Source: Rhodocollybia butyracea (Eukaryota > Basidiomycota > Agaricomycetes > Agaricales > Omphalotaceae). Taken from it: a DNA stretch of 64,000 nucleotides. The stretch spans positions 89,058 through 153,057 of the forward strand of contig JADNRY010000152.1 of the NCBI GenBank assembly GCA_015501585.1, in the 5' to 3' direction. Shown here one piece after another: positions 30,701-39,840 of this stretch (positions within the stretch are counted from its first letter, which is position 1; the number at the start of each line of letters is the position of its first letter). A program made the translations under genes and the position numbers. The notes below the pieces were generated by a model. It was not told the origin of the DNA. It made no database searches and saw nothing but the letters and a program-made list of their open reading frames with translations.

Positions 30701-31030
30701 GGCCAAGCCTGTTGTTCATAACGGGCGGGCTGCAATTGAGAAATAACAAGTCGGCTTGGCGGGACAGTAGGCGGGCAGCCCTGACCCAGGTCTCAGCCCA
30801 GATAAGACTTAGCGCCTTGGCAATTATTTGAAACGTTATCATGCCGGCTTTATGTAGCTTACATGAAGGTCCTATGGACCTTCTGGACTCTTTCCTTATA
30901 GATAATAGTTAGAATTATTCAAGGAAATACTCGCAATGTAGGGAAAGTCTCAAATCCAGGGGAGGGGGCCTGGCATGTGGGGCCCATCTTACCAGGCTTA
31001 CATCTTTTTGACAGGTGTGATGTCGAGGTG
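27704..31030. mobile_element. 3.3-kb non-autonomous TIR element with 8-bp TSD, inserted in gag
   Basis: Terminal inverted repeats of about 150 bp (27704-27858 and 30877-31030) start CACCTCGACATCACACCTG. The octamer ACGGTCAT lies on both outer sides (27696-27703 and 31031-31038). Excision restores an uninterrupted gag reading frame at the junction, an independent proof of insertion. The 3 kb between the TIRs shows no transposase or other convincing gene; a GGGAGGAA microsatellite occurs near 28375. The long TIR and 8-bp duplication fit a MULE-like or hAT-like group, but the termini do not decide between them. Confidence 0.85.
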
Positions 31031-31038
31031 ACGGTCAT

Positions 31039-32171
31039 AGGCAAAGATGTGATGGTGGATTGGGATGGGAGTGGCACGGAAAAGTTTGAACATGTGTTGG
31101 TCATATTTCTTGAGTTCAATCTTGCGAGTGGGGAAGATGGTAGTGACTGCCCTGGCATAGATTCGCCAAACTGCATGCCAGTCATGAGTGGTGTTGACGG
31201 GGATCTTGGTTTTGTTGATCCGAGTGGAGATGGTAACTCCATTCTTGGTGATGATGTCTTCTGTAGCTGTGGTGGAGAATTCATCAGCAAGGATGTACTC
31301 AAACTTGACAAATGTATCAAGGAGGATGGCTTTCCAGAGGTCTCTAGGGAAGTTGGGCAGTTTACCCTTGTTGGTGATGAGTCAGACACACTCATTGATG
31401 TCCCGAGTGTGGTTTTTGACAAGTTTTTTGATGTAGGCGTGTCATGGCGTAAGGTTAAATTCTTCATCCTCCTCCTCTTCTTGTGTCCAGAGAAGAAGGA
31501 CTTGGTCGAGTTTGGGCTTCTTGTAGGTCCCTGTGCTGTCAATCTCCTCTTTTTTGTCATCCGGGGAGTGGGCTCGTTTTCAGTTAGAGGTGAGCCTGTT
31601 GAGGAGTGAGGGTCCGTTAGATAACCTGGAGAGAAGGATTGTCTTGGAGGCGTTGGAGCAGTGCATTGGCTGCTTCAATGTCATCCTCGTCAATAGGGTT
31701 GTTGTCTTGTGGTTCACCAGTGTTGTTACTTCCAAATAGTTTGTCTTCACCAGGTAACTGCTGGTTGGAGTTTTGTTCTCCAATACGGGCAGCCTCTTCC
31801 TTGGCATGCTCAATTTTGTCGAGTTGGTTGATGAAGGGAGCGATGTGTCTAGGGTGGTATTGGGCCTGATGTTCGAAGAAGAGGTCTGCTGCTGTTGCCT
31901 TAAGATGAGAGATTGATTCAACTTTGGACTGGACTCCATTGTTGAAATCGTCAATGGTGGACTGTAGTGTTGCTCTGAGAGTCTGTGCAAAGGTGAGGTT
32001 GTGTGCTTGGAGCTGCTGGTCAGTTGACCTAGGCTGTTGCTCTCCTGGAACGGGGGCTCCTTGGGAACCAGAAGAGCTGGTGGGTTGGTTACCCAGGCAC
32101 GGTCGCGGAGGTAGACTTTGTTGTATCCTTTCAAGGAAATCTAAATGTGACTGTTGTTGACCATCGGACAT
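31039..32171 (-). pseudogene. Gag-like gene of the Ngaro-like element, 5' part
   Basis: Start MSDGQQQSHLDFLERIQQS at 32171, with Gln/Asn-rich sequence to about 31617, then a frame change. The conserved core follows: FPRDLWKAILLDTFVKFEY, ADEFSTT, INKTKIPVNTTHDWHAVW, IYARAVTTIFPTRKIELKKY and MFKLFRATPIPIHHHI. This is the structural protein seen upstream of RT in mushroom Ngaro/DIRS elements. Two stop codons and at least one shift are present. The 3' end is cut by the element at 27704-31030. It begins 42 bp inside repeat A1. Confidence 0.7.
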
Positions 32172-32212
32172 AGTAGATGAGAGATAGATGAATTGATAGA
32201 ATTGATTTAAAA

Positions 32213-32679
32213 AGACACAAAAATGAGGAGTGATGTTAAGTACTGGCAGAGCGACAATAGAGAAACTGTAAGTAAGAAAGTCTAGTGAATAAACTGAGAG
32301 CATACCTGGCAGAGCAACGATAGAGAAACTGATAGAGTTTGCTCATTGCTCCGCCAGCGTATAAATACAATCTGAGGGCCCAAGTGAGAGGTCCAAAGGA
32401 CAGGTCTAAGCTTGCTTAATTGTCCCAGACAAAGACCTGGAGAGAACAAGAGTTCTCGTGTCAACCCAATTGTTGGGACAAATTGGGGAAAGAACTTACC
32501 AGAAGAACATCCTCTGATAGAGGGAGTTTGATTCTGAGACATCTCTTGTTTACAACAAGAGGAGTCTGTGTTTCTTCTTGCAACCCAAGGGGTGAAGAAA
32601 CACATAAGTATTCAGAGAGGATAGAAAAGTGTGTAACTCACTTGACTATTAGACTAATGTAAACCACTATGTTTAAACA
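32213..32679 (-). repeat. Ngaro-like terminal repeat A1
   Basis: 467 bp matching A2 (21801-22046 plus 16413-16628) and the left part of 36312-36949. The outer end on the minus strand is TGTTTAAACATAGTGG. It includes GCGTATAAATACAATC, a probable TATA box, at 32358-32373 (plus-strand reading) or within the leader. Confidence 0.8.
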
Positions 32680-32900
32680 TGAGTATTCGGTGGCAAGAAG
32701 TGCAGGTTTTGAGAACAATCACAAATAACAACCGAGATTACTGTCTCAAATATATTCGCAATCAGTGGTGATAAGTTTTGAGAACAACAACCTAGATTAC
32801 TATCCGGATCCCAAGTATATTCAGTGGCGAGCTAGTGGTGAGAAGTGCAGGTTTTGAGAACAATCAGTCAACCAACCACCCACCAGAATTTGTGATTGGT
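32680..32900. repeat. GTGGCGAG-type dispersed repeats
   Basis: Three variants of (C)GGTGGCAAGAAGTGCAG followed by GTTTTGAGAACAATCAC and AGATTACTATCC, period about 80-90 bp. It adjoins the outer end of the Ngaro-like element. Confidence 0.55.
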
Positions 32901-32902
32901 GC

Positions 32903-34856
32903 ATCAGCAAAAATGTCAGAAACATTTATGTGCATGTAAGAAGTGAAAAGAATACAAGGCATAACAAGCTGGGGTGAGATTCTTACAGGCTCAAACAAGG
33001 TCATACAAGGCGCGAAGAGATTACAAGTCATAACAAGCTAAGATATTATTACATGGGTAAATGAGGCCTAACAAGCAGTGAAAATATTACAAGCTGCAGC
33101 TTTCTTACATGCGTAAACAAGACTTTACAAGGTATGGCAAGCCGCGGAATGTGTAAACAAGACCTTACAAGACCCTACAAGGTATTACAAGCCATGGGAT
33201 TCTTGCATGCGTAAATAAGATCGTACAAGCGGAAACAAGCAACAAAGTTACAAATCAAGCAGTGTAAGACTGACTTGATCAAGCGGTACAGGACCAGCTT
33301 GTCCAGAGAGTACACAGGTGTTAGAGAAAGCTTTAAAATTTGAATGTGATGAGCATCGAAGTGATAAGCGCTTATGCTATCTAATCTTCCTTCCAAATGA
33401 GATTGGATTAAAGTCCGGGGTCACCTGATCTATGATGCAGCGCAATTTACGTGGAGATTTTTCGCTCTCTTTTGTTACCTCCTCCATGGCCAAAAAAAAC
33501 TTCTCTAAAATCTACTGGCATCAATGCTGAATCTTTTCCTCTGCTGATGCGCTGTTGAATCTTCATGTTTGTCTTCAAGTTCCTCTAGTTCAAATGACAG
33601 CAGCAGCGATTGACAGCAACAAAGAAAACCAGAAACCACGTGCAGAGCCAACATCCAAGTCTTCCAAACCAACAAGTAGGCGAAAGGAGAACTTGGAGAA
33701 GTGAAAGACCAAGAAAAAAATTGCTGTTTGAGGATACAAAGTACGTGCACCTAATTTCATTGCATATATGCTGATTTTGCTGTTATAGAATCTCTACAAA
33801 AGCCATGAACAGTGAAATTCTGATGCCTGCCACTGAGTGGCCGGCACTCCTCTACAACATCGACGCATACAACCCCAAAGACCCAGAGCATGGTTTAAGT
33901 TCCAAGGCTATTTTCTTCGGCGCTAGCTTCGCATTCAACGGTAAGATTCAACCAAAGTCTAGGTATGTGTTCAGATTATGGTTCTTCTGTCTCATAAGTG
34001 ATTCAATTACATAGGCCCCCTCTGCGCTCTCTGCCAGTGACACTTGGAACCACGACAACAATAATTTCAGCGACACAGAATTCTACTTGGAAAATGTGCA
34101 TTACTTCGAAGATGACCCTGAAGCGGAAAGAGTTGTACATTTGTTGGAGAGTTGGAACAGGTACGTCCGGTTACGCTCTCTTACACTACCACTTTTTAGA
34201 ACAGTATTCGGTCATCCTTAAGGGCAGCAAGATAGCGCCGTCATCAAAGAAACACACATCACTAGAAATCGCTCAAAGGCTCCTCCTTCAACTACATTGA
34301 TTGTTTGCGCGGCACAAAAAGCACAGAATATACAACATTTAGTACCCATGACCGACCTTGACGCCTCTGATACCCTAACTTAGCTTCTTTTGGCTTCATG
34401 CTTGCGTTGTTCTCTACCACATATGGGTCGTATATCACCTTTGTATTGCACTGCATCAGACTTCTTGCTCTCGTCACACCTGCATTTTTCACTCTCACGT
34501 ATGATTGGTATCCATTGGACATTTTTTGTACTCTTTGGTCGCTTATTGTTTGTACTTTTTGCTCATTGTTGTAATCAATCATTATTTCAAATGTGCTGGT
34601 GTCTCAAAAACTGCCCATAAATTGCTCAGTATAGGTACTTAAGTTAAAAGGTCCCTGCTATGCCTTGTAATGGCTATAGGGCTTGTAAGGGCTTGTATTG
34701 GCTCATAATCTTGTGAAGCTTGTAAGCGCTTGTGACCATTCAGCAAAAACAAGCGCATACAAGGTGCGCTGACCTTGCAAGCTATGTGCAGCTTGTATGG
34801 CCTCGTTTTCCCTTGTCACCGCATACGGTTGACCTACTCTTTTGCTGATGTGGCAA
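32903..34856. mobile_element. Putative TIR element with TACAAG subterminal arrays carrying a gene fragment
   Basis: The left side (32940-33260) has about 15 TACAAG/AACAAG motifs. The right side (34640-34830) has about 9 of the complement CTTGTA/CTTGTG. CATCAGCAAAA near 32911 pairs with TTTTGCTGATG near 34841 as a possible TIR. Inverted subterminal motif clusters around unrelated sequence are the signature of a non-autonomous DNA transposon. No target duplication could be fixed, so the ends are approximate. Confidence 0.45.
33805..34161 (+). pseudogene. Unknown gene fragment inside the TACAAG element
   Basis: The first coding piece MNSEILMPATEWPALLYNID...FFGASFAFNGKIQPKS (33805-33962) ends at a GT donor. 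After an AG at 34013-34014, a second piece in another phase reads SDTWNHDNNNFSDTEFYLEN and HYFEDDPEAERVVHLLESWN, to about 34161. Composition and codon use look coding, but phases do not join cleanly. The family is not recognised. It is probably a captured host gene fragment; the alternative is a cargo gene of the element. Confidence 0.4.
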
Positions 34857-36311
34857 GTGCATGTTTTGAGAACAATCACAATTAACAATCTAGATTACTA
34901 TATTTGGTGCCAAGCTACTAGTGGCGAGAAGTGTGGGTTTTGAGAACAATCCTGGAGCAATTGTGATTAACCACTACAATTTTTTTTGTTCCAAATATAT
35001 TCTGTGGCGAGAAGAGGGAGAAGTGCAGGATTCAGTGAGAACAATTATCAAGTTGAATTACTATTTCAAATGTATTCCGTGGCAAGAGGTTACCGTGCAG
35101 GTTCTGAGGCATAGCCTTAGTCCTCTTATAATAGATATGAATATCAACTTGTAAACTTGTAAACAATCAGTTCATACCAAATACATTCAGTGGCAAGCAA
35201 GTTACGAGTCCTGAATGTAATGAAGGCTCGTCCTTATGGCCGGTTTCGTGTGGGAATTTCGTCCCAATTGGTTTTTGATGGCGTCCAAATTAAGCTAAGC
35301 AGAATTGTTTCGCCTTATTTGGGATGTAAAGCACCTGTCATGTGATTTTGTGAATTTACCTTCAGTGCTCAACAACAAGTTCAACGCTTCTCACTGCACT
35401 TTTCGCAGCTCCCAGTTGCCTGTTATTCCTTGTTGCACCACTTACTCTCTTTATTTGCATCCTACCACTTACTGCATGGCAGTGCGACCACATTTACCCA
35501 GCGCATCAATGCATCTGACTGATACCAAACCATCCTCTTGACATTTTTTTCCTGCATTAAACGCTGCTGCAGTTCTGTCTCTTACATGCACGTGCAAATT
35601 CTCAGTGCAGTGGATTCTTTTTTGCCACACAGTGTTTATATATATCTCATTACTTCCTGTTTTGTACCCCCGCACTTTACTTCCTCAGGTTCTTACTTTT
35701 TGTCATCGGCGGCAGTTGAAGTGCATGCGCTGCCTCTTTCGGTGTATTTAATGGTTCCATCGACAACTTCAATATTTACTGCCCTTTCTAACCTCAGACA
35801 AAATGCCTTCCTTTACTTCTTGTGAGTGTATTCGGGTATCCCTCACATTCCTCGCACTGATTTTTCTTTCATAGTGCCTACCGAGCTCACCACCAAAACT
35901 TTGTGAATTTATGTCACTTTCTACATTGATCCTTCATTTGACATCACTCGTGTTCCATTGAATGATAGCAGCGCCCTTGAACTTCAGCATCTTTCCAACC
36001 GAAAAGAGCTCCTTTCCATGCTTACGGTTTGCTGGACATTCACTGCTGTGTTGCCTCCGCTTATATTCCAGCGGGTCAATATCTTTTCAACCAGAGCAGT
36101 CACCAGCTTCCATCGCACTGTTCGTTCTTGCTTGGGAGAGTGTATTGGATAATATGAGTATCAGAAATGTTAATATGTTATTGGGCCCAGGCATGTACTT
36201 ACCTTCTGCTGTGATGTACTGCAGAGTGTAGTCTGCATTTCATACCTAGTCTCTTCCAGGACTTGTACCTGCCATGCGCTTGCGCAATGGCCCACACTCG
36301 CAAGTGAATCG
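34857..36311. other. Repeat remnants, no gene
   Basis: 34860-35210 again holds the dispersed (GTGGCGAGAAGTG)-TTTTGAGAACAATC motif in three or four variants. From 35210 to 36311 only short non-conserved frames occur. Nothing functional was recognised. Confidence 0.45.
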
Positions 36312-36949
36312 TGTTTAAACATAGTGGTTTACATTAGTCTAATAGTCAAGTGAGTTACACACTTTTCTATCCTCTCTGAATACTTATGTGTTTCTTCACC
36401 CCTTGGGTTGCAAGAAGAAACACAGACTCCTCTTGTTGTAAACAAGAGATGTCTCAGAATCAAACTCCCTCTATCAGAGGATGTTCTTCTGGTAAGTTCT
36501 TTCCCCAATTTGTCCCAACAATTGGGTTGACACGAGAACTCTTGTTCTCTCCAGGTCTTTGTCTGGGACAATTAAGCAAGCTTAGACCTGTCCTTTGGAC
36601 CTCTCACTTGGGCCCTCAGATTGTATTTATACGCTGGCGGAGCAATGAGCAAACTCTATCAGTTTCTCTATCGTTGCTCTGCCAGGTATGCTCTCAGTTT
36701 ATTCACTAGACTTTCTTACTTACAGTTTCTCTATTGTCGCTCTGCCAGTACTTAACATCACTCCTCATTTTTGTGTCTCCCTCCCATAGTTCTCAAACTA
36801 CTTCCCACTTCCTATTCTTTTTCTTTACTCATGTACTCTCGTAGTTAGTGGTCTCTTCACGCCTCGCTCAATCAATCTCAGGGCTGTCTCCTCGAGGCGG
36901 CTGCTTTTCTTGCTAAATCATGCAGTGATTCAAACGAACACAGACAATT
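36312..36949 (+). repeat. Isolated Ngaro-like A+B terminal unit
   Basis: 638 bp from TGTTTAAACATAGTGG to ACACAGACAATT. It equals A2 followed by B2 of the 16244-32679 element, in the opposite orientation, without any internal genes. A terminal unit left after recombination or partial integration is the likely origin. It ends where the ABC-transporter pseudogene begins. Confidence 0.8.
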
Positions 36950-38129
36950 GAAATACAAGGACTAGCAGTGGCCAGCGCTCTCGCGTGGCGGTTACTCGGG
37001 CTCAATGGGAAGATAGATAATAAGCAAGGTACATGATACAATATTTTATTTGAATAGGTAAACGAAAATACGGTACAGGAAAATTGACTCCGCCTGCACC
37101 TGCTACTACTACCACGACCGAAAATACAACCCTCCCTTCTCATCAGTTCCTCGTGCGTTCCCTGCTCCGCAATCCTCCCCTCCTGTAGTACAACACTCAA
37201 GTCAACCTCAACAACAGTCCTCAGACAATGAGCAATAACCACAGTCGTGCGCGATTCCCTCAAAAGCGTATTATGGACATTCTTCATGAGCTCAACCATT
37301 GCGGAAGTCTGTGATCCCCAATCAACCAATCAGTCAACCTAAACCAGGACGTACACCCCTGAATCAAATACTCGTTGCCTCGTCAAAAACAATATCGGGG
37401 GATCCTTCAATAACACTCTCGCCATTGCTAGGGTTTGAAGGTCCAATTCAATGGACTGCAGAAAACTGATGAATTGCACTGAACTGAACCGCAAAATGAA
37501 CTGATGATAGATGGACCGGTCCATGATTTAAACCTGGTCCAGTTCATGGTTCATCAAAATCTCAGAAAAAAAGTGAACCACAAAGAATCAGTTTTAAACC
37601 GGTCTAAACCGGTACAGCCACATAGCAAAAATAAGCTTATACAAGACTGGAAAGACTACTCATAACCTATTGAACAGTACCATGCAACAAGTCTGAGAGC
37701 CTGACATGATGCAATACACTATCCATGGTCTGTTTTAACAGATGACCAATGACTGCCAAACCTGGAAAGCATTTCTGCATGGTAAAAGAGCAGTGTAAGG
37801 CAGCCTAGAGCATATATTGAATGTTTTATATTGTTTTATAGTAGTTTCTTACATGGTCTCACTTGTTACATATCTGAATATCTTTCATGCATGTGCAGTT
37901 TAAATCAGTTTAAACCGGTATGCACCAGTTTAAATTTGCACTGATTTAAACTGCATGTTATGACCCGGATCTAAATCCTATACACCCAATCTTTTTTCTT
38001 CTGTAACCAACTATGAACACTATCATTAATACTTCTACTTAACATTTTACATTCATTAGTTATTCAACACCATTTGGGTTAATGCTGCACACATTCTTCC
38101 AGAACACCAGAATGATCTTTAACAGTCAC

Positions 38130-38420
38130 TGCACAGTCTGCACAGTCATGACATCATTCTAGCTCCACAACTATGATGTCATCTTGCTACTCCACAATCA
38201 TGATGTCATTCCATTGCTCCGCAGTTATGATATCACATCACTGCTCCACAGCTATGACATCATTGCATAGCCTCTTTACATCAATGACTCAATATCAGTC
38301 ATTGCACAGCCAGATATCTGAGTCAACTACGGTTCCGCATACATGACTCAATATTAGTCATTGCACAGCATTACATAGTCAGACTGACTCATCCGCAGTA
38401 TTTCCGCAGTTATGACTCAA
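38130..38420 (+). promoter_or_regulatory. Clustered AP-1/Gcn4-like and CRE-like sites in LTR U3
   Basis: Five TGACTCA/TGAGTCA heptamers (38285, 38319, 38344, 38385, 38413) and at least four ATGAYRTCAT-type decamers (about 38147-38275) lie upstream of the TATA box. TGACTCA is the binding site of Gcn4/CpcA-type bZIP factors. The density suggests stress- or starvation-responsive transcription; this is inference. Confidence 0.6.
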
Positions 38421-38466
38421 ATCTAGTCATTCCGCAGCATTTCCTAACTAGTACACATTGCACAGT

Positions 38467-38475
38467 ATATAAGTA
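38467..38475 (+). promoter_or_regulatory. TATA box of LTR-1169
   Basis: TATATAAGT, about 107 bp upstream of the first stem-loop, defines the likely transcription direction (plus for this copy). Confidence 0.55.
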
Positions 38476-38573
38476 GTCTAGATTTACCAATGTACGTTAG
38501 ACGTATTATTTTTCTTAAATCCAAACCCCCACTTGTTTGCTGTTATCACTTGTGTGAATCACCAGACCAACTC

Positions 38574-38931
38574 ATTGTATCTTGTTGAGCTATCTCCAAG
38601 CTACAATACACATTTATACATCTTGTTGAGCTAACTCCAAGTTGTATCCACTAATATTCACCTGTTGAGCTATCTCCTAGTGAATACTTCTTTAATTGCC
38701 ACTTGTTGAGCTATCTCCAAGTTGCAACTTCCTATTACTTGTTGAGCTATCTCCGAGTATTAGACATCACACTCACTATTACTTGTTGAGCTATCTCCGA
38801 GTATTAGACACCATACTCACTACTACTTGTCGAGCCATCTCCGAGTATTAGTTCTGATTCATATTACTGCTTGTCGAGCCATCTCCGAGGGTAATCTTAT
38901 TATTATTTGTCGAGCTATCTCCAAATAATAA
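38574..38931 (+). repeat. Array of nine stem-loops with constant loop and variable, paired arms
   Basis: Each unit contains the loop TTGAGCTATCTC (variants TCGAGCTATCTC, TCGAGCCATCTC, TTGAGCTAACTC). It is flanked by arms that differ between units yet remain complementary: ATACA-CTTG / CAAG-TGTAT, TATTCAC / GTGAATA, TTATTATTTG / CAAATAATAA, CTA-TACTTG / CGAGTA-TAG. Unit spacing varies from about 30 to 60 bp. The array is conserved in the second LTR copy (48093-48450). It lies in the presumed transcribed leader. Confidence 0.9.
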
Positions 38932-39840
38932 CTTCTGTGAGTTTTGTATTACAAACTAGTTACTAACTTTACTTGAGCCTAGTTGTTTGAGTATATATTT
39001 TTTGCCTAGCGGTTTCAACGAACGGAAAGGCTTGCTCTATAATCTCATTAATTTCTCTTATCATTTTTACTGCCGAGTTACGTACTGTGAAGGTTTGGAC
39101 GAGACTATTGATCGAGTCATAACACTGCATGAACCAGGATGAATTGGACCAGTGGACCAGTGCAATCAGTGCAGGTCCATGGTTCATACAGATTTAGGTT
39201 TTTTTATGGACCGGTCCAATTCATGATTCATTGAATTTTGGTAAATAAACTGAATTGGATTGGACCTTCAAACCCTAGCCATCGCCAACCTCTGCTTCTC
39301 CCCGCCACTAATCATCAACCTCTTCTCCCCAACATTTGTCCGATACCCCTCCGGTAAACTCAATATCGCCACATACACATTTGCCTTTCCTGCGGTCTAT
39401 CCAAATTCCTGTATCGCACATTATGCATAACATGCGTGTGGAACAGCGGCGTATCCTGTGGAACAACGCCAATGGCGTGCCACAGGCTTGCAATCTGCAT
39501 CTGCGCGATATCCTGGTCTCTGATGAAGATCTTCCCGGAGGAGGGATTGTAGAAACGGAAGAGAAGCCTGAGGATTGTGTAATTCTGCATCCCGAGGGCT
39601 CGGCGATGGCAGTGTTTTTGGCGGCTGGGATGGTGAATAGAGAACACTGGGCGGCTCAGGCTGTACGCGAAATTGACGTTCATGAAGCGGATGTCTTGAT
39701 TGGAGAGATTGGCTGGGCATCTGGTGTGTCTTTGATAGGCGGGTTGTTTTTGTGGTTGGAAGACTCCTATCTCGAGGAGGTTTTGTTGGAGTTTGTGGTA
39801 GATGGTCCCGGAAGTTGAGAGGGAGGGAGAGTTGGAAGAT

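Larger units (their letters stand above)
16244..32679 (-). mobile_element. Ngaro-like tyrosine-recombinase retroelement with split direct repeats, interrupted three times
   Basis: Read on the minus strand the order is: repeat A1 (32679-32213), gag-like gene, RT/RNase H, tyrosine recombinase, B1 (22157-22051), A2 (22046-21801 plus 16628-16353), B2 (16347-16244). A1-genes-B1-A2-B2 is the split-direct-repeat layout of Ngaro-type members of the DIRS order. These integrate with a tyrosine recombinase and usually leave no target duplication. Subtracting the three insertions (Copia 16629-21795, solo LTR 23049-24863, TIR element 27704-31030) leaves about 6.1 kb, a normal size. Every gene carries stops or frameshifts, so this copy is dead. 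An isolated A+B terminal unit is at 36312-36949. Confidence 0.85.
37956..39124 (+). mobile_element. Solo LTR, 1,169 bp (family LTR-1169), copy 1
   Basis: Ends TGTTATGAC...GTCATAACA. The target duplication CTGCA sits at 37951-37955 and 39125-39129, inside the hAT MITE. A second copy of exactly the same length, in inverted orientation, is at 47900-49068 with only a few substitutions. A TATA box is at 38467-38475. Upstream are clustered bZIP-type sites; downstream is a nine-member stem-loop array. No protein is encoded. Such an arrangement fits U3, R and U5 of an LTR retrotransposon whose internal part is lost. Confidence 0.92.
37429..39277. mobile_element. hAT-type MITE, split by a solo LTR
   Basis: Termini TAGGGTTTGAAGGTCCAAT (37429) and its complement at 39277. 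Target octamers GCCATTGC (37421-37428) and GCCATCGC (39278-39285) differ by one base. Without the 1,169-bp LTR and its 5-bp duplication the MITE is about 675 bp. The interior is rich in RRTTTAAACCGG-type palindromes. The same family occurs at 51421-52159. TAGGG ends with 8-bp duplications are typical of hAT. Confidence 0.9.
36955..39840 (-). pseudogene. ABC transporter (Atm1/HMT1-like half transporter), nucleotide-binding domain remnant
   Basis: Read on the minus strand. Linker LQQNLLEIGVFQ-like residues and FMNVNFAYSLSRPVFS (about 39770-39640); damaged Walker A; then TILRLLFRFYNPSSGKIFI, IASLWHAIGVVPQDTPLFHT, the signature area [14 protein letters not shown] (39300-39280), and after the insertion RVLLKDPPILF (37420-37385), RESRTTVVIAH and VVLQEGRIAEQGTHEELMRREG (37220-37110). 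The order and wording match mitochondrial/vacuolar ABCB half transporters. The membrane domain is absent, Walker A is shifted out of frame, and a hAT MITE splits it just after the LSGGQ-like motif. The product would be non-functional. Confidence 0.85.

Noticed and set aside
30919..31560. Long Ser/Pro/Thr-rich minus-strand frame
   Set aside because: It is an out-of-phase shadow of the Ngaro-like gag; the conserved gag core is readable in another frame of the same strand.
30977..31609. 210-codon plus-strand frame
   Set aside because: Antisense shadow of the gag gene; no domain, no start context, and it begins in the TIR of the inserted element.
38574..38931. Regularly spaced repeats resembling a CRISPR array
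   Set aside because: The organism is a fungus, spacing is irregular, the flanks are complementary rather than unique, and the array lies inside a solo LTR present twice.
37429..39277. TA dinucleotide target duplication (Tc1/mariner) for the MITE
   Set aside because: Comparison with the expected ABC-transporter sequence and with the 51421 copy shows 8-bp duplications and TAGGG termini, fitting hAT.
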